From contig NZ_PQIA01000015.1 in NCBI RefSeq assembly GCF_003385235.1, forward strand, positions 30,963 through 94,962: 64,000 nt of DNA, written 5' to 3'. The position numbers and the translations under genes were made by a program. Below, piece after piece: positions 24,684-31,585 of this stretch (positions are counted from its first letter, which is position 1; each line of letters starts with the position of its first letter). The notes beneath the pieces are model-generated. The model ran no database searches. It was given only the letters and a program-made list of their open reading frames with translations, and was not told the DNA's origin. The stretch is from Amycolatopsis circi (GTDB taxonomy: Bacteria; Actinomycetota; Actinomycetes; Mycobacteriales; Pseudonocardiaceae).

Positions 24684-25705
24684 TCCGTGTCCTCCACGTT
24701 CTGGTCCACGGTGGATTCCCGGACGAACAGCTCGGTGCCGACCGAGATCTGCTGCGCCGGGGCGTCCGCGTCGTCCGCGAGTCCGAGCATGAGCCGGGCG
24801 GCGGCGCGCCCGCGCTCGGCGGAGCCGAGGGACACGCTGGTCAACCGGGGCAGGAAAACCTGCCCGAGTTCGGTGTCGTCCATGCCGGTGATCGCGACGT
24901 CGCGCGGGATGCCGAGCCCCAGTTCCCGGGCGGCGCGGATGGCCCCGATGGCGAGGAGGTCGTTGGCCGCCACGATCGCGTCCGGCCTTTGTGGACGGTC
25001 GAGCAGCTTCCGGGCGGCCTCGATCCCCGCCGCGACAGTGAAATCGGCCGCGACCTCGACGTCCGTCTTGGCGGCGAAGTCCTTTGCGGACACCGCTTCG
25101 TCGAACCCGCGCTGCCGTGACGAGCCGGGCGTGGTGTCGAGCGGCCCGTTGAGGAAGCCGATCCGGCGGCGTCCCAGGGAAACGACGTGCTGCACCGCCG
25201 CGCCGATCCCGGCCGCGGAATCCGTGGAAACCGAACTGATCCCGCGATCGCTCATCGCGCGCCCGATCACCACGACCGGCACCGGGGCTTGACCGATCTG
25301 CTCGATCAGCTCGTCGTCGGTGCGCAGCGGAATCACGATCATGCCGTCGACGAATCCGCCGTGCAGGCTGTGCATCAGTTCCGCGGTCGACGCCGCAGTG
25401 TCCCCAGTGGACATCACCACGACCCGATAACCGTGCGGCGCGAGGACTTCGTGAATGCCGCGCATGATCTCTACGTAGACCGGGTTGCCGATGTCCGCCA
25501 CCGCGAACGCGATCTGCGACGTCTTCTTCAACCGCAACGACCGCCCGATCGCGTCCGCGCTGTACCCGAGTTCGGCCGCGGCGGCCCGCACGCGCTCGAC
25601 CATCGCCTTGCTCGCGCCGGTCCCGTGCAGCGCGCGCGAGGTCGAAGCCAGCGACACGCCGGCGCGCTCGGCCACCTGGATCAGCGTGGCTCGGGTTGAC
25701 GTCAT
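24680..25705 (-). CDS. LacI-family repressor of the ABC/glycohydrolase operon
   Basis: The 341-residue protein has a LacI headpiece (TLIQVAERAGVSLASTSRAL, then AAELGYSADAIGRSLRLKKT) and a periplasmic-binding-like effector domain (FAVADIGNPVYVEIMRGIHE, GFVDGMIVIPLRTDDELIEQ, PDAIVAANDLLAIGAIRAAR). Two identical TGGAAACGTTTCCA operators lie 48-94 bases upstream of its own start, so it probably represses itself and the whole downstream operon until a sugar-like inducer arrives. Confidence 0.93.
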   Translation of the reverse strand: MTSTRATLIQVAERAGVSLASTSRALHGTGASKAMVERVRAAAAELGYSADAIGRSLRLKKTSQIAFAVADIGNPVYVEIMRGIHEVLAPHGYRVVVMSTGDTAASTAELMHSLHGGFVDGMIVIPLRTDDELIEQIGQAPVPVVVIGRAMSDRGISSVSTDSAAGIGAAVQHVVSLGRRRIGFLNGPLDTTPGSSRQRGFDEAVSAKDFAAKTDVEVAADFTVAAGIEAARKLLDRPQRPDAIVAANDLLAIGAIRAARELGLGIPRDVAITGMDDTELGQVFLPRLTSVSLGSAERGRAAARLMLGLADDADAPAQQISVGTELFVRESTVDQNVEDTE

Positions 25706-25752
25706 CGTCCCTCCCAGTCGGACACAGCGAGCAGCGGTGCGGATACTGCTGC

Positions 25753-25766
25753 TGGAAACGTTTCCA
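25753..25766. promoter_or_regulatory. LacI-type operator O1 (TGGAAACGTTTCCA)
   Basis: Perfect 14-bp palindrome of the LacI/CcpA-like AAACGTTT type, upstream of the LacI gene starting at 25705. The same 14 bases recur 33 bp away. Confidence 0.85.
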
Positions 25767-25785
25767 AGCTACGTTTCAGTGGTTC

Positions 25786-25799
25786 TGGAAACGTTTCCA
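25786..25799. promoter_or_regulatory. LacI-type operator O2 (TGGAAACGTTTCCA)
   Basis: Second identical copy. The centre-to-centre distance to O1 is 33 bp, about three helical turns, so two dimers would bind on the same face of the DNA. Confidence 0.85.
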
Positions 25800-25875
25800 A
25801 GCGGTGTCCGGAATCATGTCACCCGGATGGCGGACGTGTCAACGGAGCTGTCGCGGGGTCCCGGGATCTGTGATG

Positions 25876-26430
25876 TCAGCGTGACGTGCGCTGGTCCGCG
25901 CGGACGACATCCGCCGCCGAGGGGGCGTGGTCCGGATCGGTCAGCCACTGCAGCGCGGTCCCCACCAGCAGCGAGTAGTAATGCGCGCCGACCGCGTGGA
26001 CGTCCTTCGGATCGGCGTCGGGTCCCAGATCGCCGAACGCGCGCGCGAGTCCGACGCGTGCCAGCTGCTGGCCTTCGGCGTTGATCTTCCGGACCTTCTC
26101 GTCGTGCTGCAGGTAGCTGACGCTCTCGAAGTTCACGAACCACAGCTCGCGGTGCTCCCGGATCGACTCGATGATCCGCGCCCAGCGCCGCTCCGGTCCG
26201 GCCTTTTCGTCGTCCGGGTCGGAGAGGACGGCGAACAGCATCTCGCCCCACTCGGTGTTCAGGTCGGACAGCGCCTGCGTGAGCAGCTGTTCCTTCGAGC
26301 CGAAGTGGTAGTTGATCGACGCCTGGTTGGCCCCGGAGGCGGCGACGAGGTCACGCACGGTCGTGCGCGCGTAACCGGCTTTGAGGAGGCATTCCCGGGC
26401 GGCGGTGATCAGGTTCTCGCGGTGTCCCAC
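25876..26430 (-). CDS. TetR-family transcriptional regulator
   Basis: The 184-residue protein has the TetR headpiece (ENLITAARECLLKAGYARTT, VRDLVAASGANQASINYHFG, SKEQLLTQAL). The ligand domain is of unknown specificity. It diverges from an ABC exporter ATPase gene and the 66-base intergenic region holds an imperfect 23-bp palindrome, so it most likely represses the exporter operon. Confidence 0.9.
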   Translation of the reverse strand: MGHRENLITAARECLLKAGYARTTVRDLVAASGANQASINYHFGSKEQLLTQALSDLNTEWGEMLFAVLSDPDDEKAGPERRWARIIESIREHRELWFVNFESVSYLQHDEKVRKINAEGQQLARVGLARAFGDLGPDADPKDVHAVGAHYYSLLVGTALQWLTDPDHAPSAADVVRADQRTSR

Positions 26431-26450
26431 GCGTGCTACCGTAACATGTA

Positions 26451-26473
26451 AACGTTCGTTTTAAACGGGCGTT
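26451..26473. promoter_or_regulatory. Putative TetR operator
   Basis: Palindrome AACG-tt-CGTTT-T-AAACG-gg-CGTT, symmetrical except for the tt/gg pair and centre, located between the divergent TetR and ABC ATPase genes. Confidence 0.6.
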
Positions 26474-26496
26474 CATAACTCTGGGAGGACTGCAAG

Positions 26497-27258
26497 ATGA
26501 CCGCACCCGCGATCCGCACCCGGCGGCTGCGCTGCCGCTTCGAAGGCGAAGGCGGCCCGGTCGACGCACTGCGCGGCGTAGACCTGGACGTCCCGCGCGG
26601 CGCCTTCGCCGCGATCATGGGCCCGTCGGGCTCAGGAAAGACGACCTTGCTGCACTGCGCCGCCGGCCTGCGCACCCCGACCGAAGGCGCCGTCGAACTG
26701 GACGGCACCGATCTGTCTACTTTGGACGAACCACGCCTCGCCGAGCTGAGGCGCCAGCGGATCGGCTTCGTGTTTCAGCAGTTCAACCTGCTGCCCGCGC
26801 TGACGGCGGAGGAGAACATCGAACTGCCGTTGCGGTTGGACGGTCGCAACCCAGACCCGAAGCGCATAGCGGCCTTGCTGGCGCAGGTCGGACTCGCGCA
26901 GCGCGGGGGACACCGGCCGGGCCAGCTTTCCGGCGGACAGCAGCAGCGGGTGGCCGTGGCCCGCGCGCTGGTGACGGATCCGGAGGTGGTTTTCGCGGAC
27001 GAACCGACTGGCGCGCTGGACATCCGCAGCGCACGGGAGGTGCTGGGCTTGCTGCGGAGTCTGGCGGACCGGGGGCAGACGATCGTGATGGTGACGCACG
27101 ATCCGGTGGCCGCGTCCTATGCCGACGCGGTGCTGTTCCTGGCGGACGGGCTGGTGGTCGACCAACTGGCCCGGCCGACCGCGGCGACGGTGGCGAACCG
27201 GATGGCGGCGCTCGTGGAGTCCGCCGAGCGGGCGGCTGACGCGGTGGGCGCCCGATGA
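26497..27258 (+). CDS. ABC transporter ATP-binding protein (MacB/LolD type)
   Basis: The 253-residue ATPase has Walker [11 protein letters not shown]-loop region [18 protein letters not shown], signature LSGGQQQRV, Walker [13 protein letters not shown] and the H-loop MVTHDP. The [17 protein letters not shown] pattern is typical of MacB/LolD ATPases that pair with FtsX-like permeases, here the protein encoded at 27721. It is divergent from the TetR gene. A ribosome site GGGAGGA lies 8 bases before the ATG. Confidence 0.93.
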   Translation: MTAPAIRTRRLRCRFEGEGGPVDALRGVDLDVPRGAFAAIMGPSGSGKTTLLHCAAGLRTPTEGAVELDGTDLSTLDEPRLAELRRQRIGFVFQQFNLLPALTAEENIELPLRLDGRNPDPKRIAALLAQVGLAQRGGHRPGQLSGGQQQRVAVARALVTDPEVVFADEPTGALDIRSAREVLGLLRSLADRGQTIVMVTHDPVAASYADAVLFLADGLVVDQLARPTAATVANRMAALVESAERAADAVGAR

Positions 27259-27330
27259 GGCGGCACGGTTGTTCGTCGCCGAGCGGGCCGGAACGCCCGG
27301 CGGAGACAGCAAGATCGAAGGGGGATTGAC

Positions 27331-27495
27331 GTGGCGGGACTTGCTTTGCGGCTGTTCGGCGATCACCGTGCCGAGCGGTCGTGCGGTGTTCGTCGAGACA
27401 GCGTTGGCGGTGTGCCCGGTGACGTTCTCGGGCATCGCGTGCTCGGCGAGGTCGCGTGCGCTGGCCGTGAACCCGAAGGGGAATTGACGTGGTGA
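27331..27495 (+). CDS. Mini-ORF 1: truncated copy of the permease N-terminus
   Basis: A GTG preceded by GAAGGGGG opens a 54-codon frame reading MAGLALRLFGDHRAERS, which resembles the start of the real permease (MLKLALRLFGHHRAAAV), and ends with AGREPEGELTW. Its TGA overlaps the GTG of the next mini-ORF. It is 158 bases from the next copy because of about 42 extra bases. It may be expressed only as a leader or be decayed duplicate DNA. Confidence 0.45.
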   Translation: MAGLALRLFGDHRAERSCGVRRDSVGGVPGDVLGHRVLGEVACAGREPEGELTW

Positions 27496-27611
27496 GAGTT
27501 GCTTTGCGGCTGTTGGGCGATCGGCGTGTCGCGGCCGTGACGACCGGCCGTGCGGTGCTCGGTGAGGTCGCGTGTGCTGGCCGTGAATCCGAAGGGGAAT
27601 TGACGTGGTGA
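27489..27611 (+). CDS. Mini-ORF 2: truncated copy of the permease N-terminus
   Basis: Forty codons reading MVRVALRLLGDRRVAAVTTG and ending AGRESEGELTW. It starts with GTG after GAAGGGGAATTGAC and overlaps the following mini-ORF by the seven bases GTGGTGA. The unit length to the next copy is 116 bases. Confidence 0.45.
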   Translation: MVRVALRLLGDRRVAAVTTGRAVLGEVACAGRESEGELTW

Positions 27612-27727
27612 GACTCGCTTTGCGGCTGTTGAGCGATCAGCGTGCCACGGCCGTGGCGATCGGTCGTGTGGTGCTCGGTGTGATCGCGCGTGCTGGCCGT
27701 GAATCCGAAGGGGAAGTGACATGCTGA
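27605..27727 (+). CDS. Mini-ORF 3: truncated copy of the permease N-terminus
   Basis: Forty codons reading MVRLALRLLSDQRATAVAIG and ending AGRESEGEVTC. Its stop overlaps the ATG of the full-length permease gene (ATGCTGA), exactly as the earlier units overlap one another. The conserved GAAGGGGAA-(A/G)TGAC upstream of each start acts as ribosome binding site. Confidence 0.45.
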   Translation: MVRLALRLLSDQRATAVAIGRVVLGVIARAGRESEGEVTC

Positions 27728-29046
27728 AACTCGCTCTGCGACTATTCGGCCACCACCGCGCCGCAGCCGTGGCCACCGGTTTGGTCGCGCTCGTCGGGAT
27801 GGCGCTGGTGGTCGCGATGGCCGCACTGCTCGGCACCGGCCTGTCCGGCTCCACGGCGCCGGCCGATCGGGGGTTTCTCACGCAGTTTCCGCTCATTCTG
27901 GGCGGCTGGGTGGTGGCGATCGTCGTGTTCGCGATGGTGTCGACGATCGGCGTGACGCTCGCCGCGCGGTCCGGCGAGATCGGCGGGTTGCGGCTGATCG
28001 GGGCGGCGCCGCGGCAAATCCGCGTTCTCGTCTCGATGGAGACTCTCGCGATCACCGCCGTGGCCGCCTTGCCTGGCCTGGGGCTTGGCTACCTGCTCGG
28101 GCTTTTGCTGCTGAGCGGCGTGCGTTCCGCCGGGCTCACCGCGCCGAGCACGTCCTTCGCGCCCGGGATCGGGCTGCCGCTGGTCGGCGCCGCGGTGGTG
28201 CTGCTGGCCGGAGTCCTCGCGGCGTGGATCGGCAGCCGCGGTCCGGCTCGGCGGAGTCCGGTGGAGGAAGAGTCCGGCCCGCGGCGGGTGAGGTCGGCGC
28301 GGCCGCGGCGGATCGCGGCGATCGTGTTGCTGGCGGCGGGTTTCGGTTCGGCGAGCGCGGTGCTCGCCTTGCCCGCCGACAATATCGCGACGACCGGGAT
28401 GACCGGTCCCGCCGTGGTGCTGTGCTCGATCGGGTTGGCCATCCTGGCCCCGGAACTGCTCACCGCGGCGAACCGGATCGTCGGCCGCCTGTCGCGCGGG
28501 GCGAAGAACGCCGAAGCGCATCTGGCGGGCGTCAACCTGCGCGCCGCTCCGGAACGCGCCCGGCCGATCGTCACCTTTCTGACGCTGCTGGTCGGCGTCT
28601 CCGCAGGCACGCTGGCCATGCAGGGAATCGAAAATCAGCACAGCGTCCCGGGCAGCGCCGCCGACGTGCTGGCGTCGATCAACTACCTGGTCGTCGTGCT
28701 GATCTCGCTGTTCATGGCGATCGCGCTGACCAACAACCTGGTGGCCGCGATCGGCGACCGCCGGACGGAGTTCGCGACGCTCTCGCTGATCGGCTCGACC
28801 GTCCGGCAGATCCGCGGCATGCTCCTGCGCGAAACCGCCGCCGCGACGCTGCTCGCGATTGTCGTGGCGGTGGTGGGTTCGGTGCTGTGCGTCCTGCCGT
28901 TCTCGATCGTCAAGACGGGCGGTCCGGCGGCCGCGTTCAGTGTTGTGCCCTTTGCGGTGAGCGCCGTTTTCGGGGGAGGGGTGGTGTTGCTGGTGACGTC
29001 GGTGGCCGGGGCGCGGGTGATTCGCGCCGCGGCGGTCGCCGGGTAG
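27721..29046 (+). CDS. FtsX-like ABC permease
   Basis: The 441-residue membrane protein has about ten hydrophobic segments in two FtsX-type halves (for example GGWVVAIVVFAMVSTIGVTL near residue 60, FLTLLVGVSAGTLAM near 285 and VVVLISLFMAIALTNNLVAA near 325). The cytoplasmic stretches ARSGEIGGLRLIGAAPRQIR and GDRRTEFATLSLIGSTVRQI are the coupling loops of MacB/FtsX exporters. It follows the ATPase gene after the mini-ORF repeat and forms an efflux system under the TetR regulator. Confidence 0.9.
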   Translation: MLKLALRLFGHHRAAAVATGLVALVGMALVVAMAALLGTGLSGSTAPADRGFLTQFPLILGGWVVAIVVFAMVSTIGVTLAARSGEIGGLRLIGAAPRQIRVLVSMETLAITAVAALPGLGLGYLLGLLLLSGVRSAGLTAPSTSFAPGIGLPLVGAAVVLLAGVLAAWIGSRGPARRSPVEEESGPRRVRSARPRRIAAIVLLAAGFGSASAVLALPADNIATTGMTGPAVVLCSIGLAILAPELLTAANRIVGRLSRGAKNAEAHLAGVNLRAAPERARPIVTFLTLLVGVSAGTLAMQGIENQHSVPGSAADVLASINYLVVVLISLFMAIALTNNLVAAIGDRRTEFATLSLIGSTVRQIRGMLLRETAAATLLAIVVAVVGSVLCVLPFSIVKTGGPAAAFSVVPFAVSAVFGGGVVLLVTSVAGARVIRAAAVAG

Positions 29047-29070
29047 CCGGTCGCTTGCGATACTCGGTGC

Positions 29071-29397
29071 ATGATCTTGATCGTCCTCAAAGCGCAGATC
29101 CGTCCCGACAAGCGAGCCGAATGGCTGGAAGGCATCGAGCGCTACACCGCGAACGTGCGCAGCGAACCGGGCAACGTCTCGTTCGATTACTACCAGAACG
29201 GCGGCAACGAAAACGAATTCGTCCTGGTCGAGGTCTTCGCCGACAGCGCCGCCGGGGACGCGCACGTCGCGACCGAGCACGCGCAGGACTTCTTCCCGTT
29301 CATGTCGACCGTCGTCGCGGAAAAGCCGCAGATCAACTACCAGAACCTCGACGGCGCGGCCTGGTCGGAGATGGCCGAGGTCACGCCGGTGGATTAG
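29071..29397 (+). CDS. Antibiotic-biosynthesis-monooxygenase (ABM)-fold protein
   Basis: The 108-residue protein (MILIVLKAQIRPDKRAEWLE, NVSFDYYQNGGNENEFVLVE, HVATEHAQDFFPFMS) matches the dimeric alpha+beta barrel of YgiN/ABM proteins that oxidise quinols or polyketides without cofactors. The conserved family histidine before the F-x-x-F stretch is present (EHAQDFFPFM). It follows the permease by 24 bases and is closed by a strong hairpin. Confidence 0.85.
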   Translation: MILIVLKAQIRPDKRAEWLEGIERYTANVRSEPGNVSFDYYQNGGNENEFVLVEVFADSAAGDAHVATEHAQDFFPFMSTVVAEKPQINYQNLDGAAWSEMAEVTPVD

Positions 29398-29403
29398 CGG
29401 CCG

Positions 29404-29439
29404 GCCGGCCGCGGAGACCGGAAGGTCCCCGCGGCCGGC
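29404..29439 (+). terminator. Hairpin terminator after the ABM gene
   Basis: A 16-bp stem (GCCGGCCGCGGAGACC with its near-perfect complement) and a GGAA loop follow the gene by 7 bases and are trailed by TGTTT, a typical actinobacterial terminator with only a short T-run. Confidence 0.75.
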
Positions 29440-29477
29440 TGTTTATCCACAGTGGACATTGGCGTCCGAGAAGGGCG

Positions 29478-29801
29478 TCAATCGCTGGATTGGCGCGTGC
29501 GCTCCACCCGCTGCGACTGCTCCACGATCTGATTCAAGGCCGCGACGTGCGCGCGCAGCGCCTGGTGCCCGGAATCGCTGAGGTTGAGCCAAGTTCGCGG
29601 CCGTTTGCCCACGTACCCCTTCTTGACTTCGACATATCCCGAGCCGGCCAGGTTCGTGATCTGCTTGGACAGCGCGGAGTCCGACAGTCCGGCCGAGTCG
29701 CGGACCCAGCTGAACTCGGCCCACTCGGTCCCGGACAGCAGCGCCACGATGGACAGCCGGGTGGGATCCAGCAGGAGCTGGTCCAGGTCAGGCACGGCCA
29801 T
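29478..29801 (-). CDS. Winged-helix regulator (PadR/MarR-like, HTH_34 type)
   Basis: The 107-residue protein reads DQLLLDPTRLSIVALLSGTE, WVRDSAGLSDSALSKQITNL and GYVEVKKGYVGKRPRTWLNL, a single winged helix with little else, like the short DNA-binding proteins that control a linked membrane protein. It overlaps the upstream membrane protein gene by 14 bases, so both are co-transcribed from the promoter near 30300. Confidence 0.82.
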   Translation of the reverse strand: MAVPDLDQLLLDPTRLSIVALLSGTEWAEFSWVRDSAGLSDSALSKQITNLAGSGYVEVKKGYVGKRPRTWLNLSDSGHQALRAHVAALNQIVEQSQRVERTRQSSD

Positions 29802-30285
29802 GCGGCGCGCCCCCCGCGCGACTGCGCCGGATCAGCGCGGCCAAGCCTCGCCGCAGGTGCTGCCCGAACGCGATCAGCACGATCGCCAGCACCGCGCCCA
29901 GGATCGTGTTCCCATAGGGGACCTGCAAGTGCAGCAGCGCAAGCGCGACAGCCGCCGCCACGCACACCAGGACGATGACGAGCGCGACGCCGAACATCGG
30001 CGGGAGCGCCGACTTGTCCACCCGCACGCGGTGGCCCAGCCACGCCGCACCTCGACGGGTGCGCAGCAGCAGTACGTAGCCCACGACGAGCACGGCCAGC
30101 ACCAGGCCCTTCCACTCGGCGGCGCCGGGCAGGAAATCCGACGAGGCCAGATACAGGAAGATGACCAGTGCGAAGGCGACGTCCACCCACTTCGCCCCGC
30201 GCAGGCCGTCCAGCGCCTGATCCCTGCGCTGGTCGACCTCCCGCAGAGCGCGTTCCGCCTCTTCCGGGGAGGGATGCTCAGCCAT
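29788..30285 (-). CDS. Four-helix membrane protein of unknown function
   Basis: The 165-residue protein has an N-terminal acidic coiled-coil-like stretch (PSPEEAERALREVDQRRDQA) and four hydrophobic helices (WVDVAFALVIFLYLAS, WKGLVLAVLVVGYVLLL, MFGVALVIVLVCVAAAVALA, TILGAVLAIVLIAFGQHL), with basic loops. It resembles small membrane proteins co-encoded with single-wing regulators. No catalytic motif is visible. Confidence 0.7.
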   Translation of the reverse strand: MAEHPSPEEAERALREVDQRRDQALDGLRGAKWVDVAFALVIFLYLASSDFLPGAAEWKGLVLAVLVVGYVLLLRTRRGAAWLGHRVRVDKSALPPMFGVALVIVLVCVAAAVALALLHLQVPYGNTILGAVLAIVLIAFGQHLRRGLAALIRRSRAGGAPHGRA

Positions 30286-30309
30286 GACCGCCTCCTTGCT
30301 CTCGCAAAA

Positions 30310-30332
30310 GTACTTTCCTAAGGAGAAAGTAC
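30310..30332. promoter_or_regulatory. Putative operator of the membrane-protein/wing-regulator pair
   Basis: GTACTTTC and GAAAGTAC face each other across CTAAGGA, 25 bases upstream of the membrane protein start. A related CAAGTACTTG palindrome follows at 30353-30362, and ACTTTCC recurs in between, suggesting two sites of one regulator. Confidence 0.6.
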
Positions 30333-30422
30333 CGCAACACTTTCCTCTTAGGCAAGTACTTGCTTGACGTGCCGACGGACGCGACAGCTAGCGAGTCCGG
30401 AGCGGGCTCAGTTCAGCGGAGG

Positions 30423-31448
30423 TCATCCTCGCCGCTGAGTCGACTCCCGCAGCCGCAGTTCCGGGGTCAAAAACACCGGCCCCGCAGGCGTCTCAGCCCC
30501 GGACAGCCGGGACAGCATCAACTCGACCGCACGCTCGGCCAGCGCTTCGTGAGTCAGGTCCATCGCGGTGATCGGCGGTGTGCTCGTGCGGGCGTGTTCG
30601 CTATCGGTCAGCGCGGCAAGCAGCAAATCTTCCGGTATACGCAGGCCCTGCGCGGCAGCCGCGTCGGCGATGAGCGGGGCGAAATCGCTTGTGGCGACTA
30701 CGATCGCGTCCGGCCGGTCCGGGCCGGACAGCAAGGGCTGCACCAGTTCGGGCACGTCTCCTGGGGTGAGGCCCTCGCTGAGCAAGGCAGTCCGCGGCGA
30801 CAACCCGCGCCGCTTGCACCACGCCAGATAGGTTTCGCGCGGACGCCGGTTCCAGGCGTTGTCCTCGGTGCCGGACAGCAGCAGCACGTCGCGCGCGCCC
30901 TGGTCGCAGAGGTGGTCCAGCAGCGCCTCGACCACCGGCGGGTAGTCCAGCCGCACGGCCCACGGCAGGTCCGGCTGCTCCGGGTCCTCCTCGACGGTCA
31001 CCACGGGCAAGCCCCGGCCGAGCAGTTCCGCCAGCGCGGTGTCGCCGCCGTAGGGGTGGGCCACGATGCAGCCGTCCATCGGCACGCTCGCCACCGCGGG
31101 GTCGTGCAGATCGGGAACGTGGATCAGCCCGGTCTTGTGCCGCAGCATCTCCGTCGCGATCGACCCGACGAGCCGGTTGAACGTCTCGGCTCGATCGGGC
31201 GTGCCGGCCACCGCGTAGCGCGGGCGCAGGATGAGGCCGACCAGTCCGGAGCGGCCGGTGCGCAGCGAGCGCGCGTTCGGGTTCGGGTCGTAGCCCAGCT
31301 CCGCGGCGGCCTCGCGCACCCGTGCCTTGGTCGCCGCCGAAATGGGCCTGCGTCCGGAAAGCGCGTGCGAGACCGTGCTGATCGAGACCCCGGCGCGCTC
31401 GGCGACCTCCCGGATCGTCACCGGCCGCTTGCCGCCCTCGGTGTCCAC
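30423..31448 (-). CDS. LacI-family repressor of the MFS-hyuA-hyuB operon
   Basis: The 341-residue protein starts with GTG at 31448 after a GAAGGGGAA ribosome site. The headpiece reads VTIREVAERAGVSISTVSHA, LSGRRPISAATKARVREAAA, ELGYDPNPNARSLRTGRSGL; the effector domain follows (LVGLILRPRYAVAGTPD, DAIVVATSDFAPLIADAAAA). It is divergent from an MFS gene with a perfect TCATCAAAACGTTTTGATGA operator overlapping the early transcribed region, its likely target. Confidence 0.92.
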   Translation of the reverse strand: MDTEGGKRPVTIREVAERAGVSISTVSHALSGRRPISAATKARVREAAAELGYDPNPNARSLRTGRSGLVGLILRPRYAVAGTPDRAETFNRLVGSIATEMLRHKTGLIHVPDLHDPAVASVPMDGCIVAHPYGGDTALAELLGRGLPVVTVEEDPEQPDLPWAVRLDYPPVVEALLDHLCDQGARDVLLLSGTEDNAWNRRPRETYLAWCKRRGLSPRTALLSEGLTPGDVPELVQPLLSGPDRPDAIVVATSDFAPLIADAAAAQGLRIPEDLLLAALTDSEHARTSTPPITAMDLTHEALAERAVELMLSRLSGAETPAGPVFLTPELRLRESTQRRG

Positions 31449-31511
31449 CGTCGTTCCCCTTCGCCTGCCTCCGGACGGCCCAGTATCGCCCACCGGCCGG
31501 CGGAAGAGGTC

Positions 31512-31571
31512 TTGACACCGCACCGGCGCGCGGGTTTGATGCCGCGAAAGCTCATCAAAACGTTTTGATGA
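31512..31571 (+). promoter_or_regulatory. Promoter and LacI operator of the MFS-hyuAB operon
   Basis: A -35 box TTGACA (31512-31517), a 17-base spacer and a TTTGAT -10 box (31535-31540) are followed by a perfect 20-bp palindrome TCATCAAAACGTTTTGATGA (31552-31571). The operator would overlap positions about +5 to +24, a classic repressor placement. Confidence 0.75.
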
Positions 31572-31585
31572 TGATAGGAGGCGCC

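Larger units (their letters stand above)
27316..27736 (+). repeat. 116-bp tandem repeat of the permease translation-start module
   Basis: Four starts (27331, 27489, 27605, 27721) share GAAGGGG...TTGACGTGG and CTTTGCGGCTGTT-like blocks. The last three units are exactly 116 bases apart, which is not a multiple of three, so each copy ends in a stop just after the next start. Confidence 0.8.
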
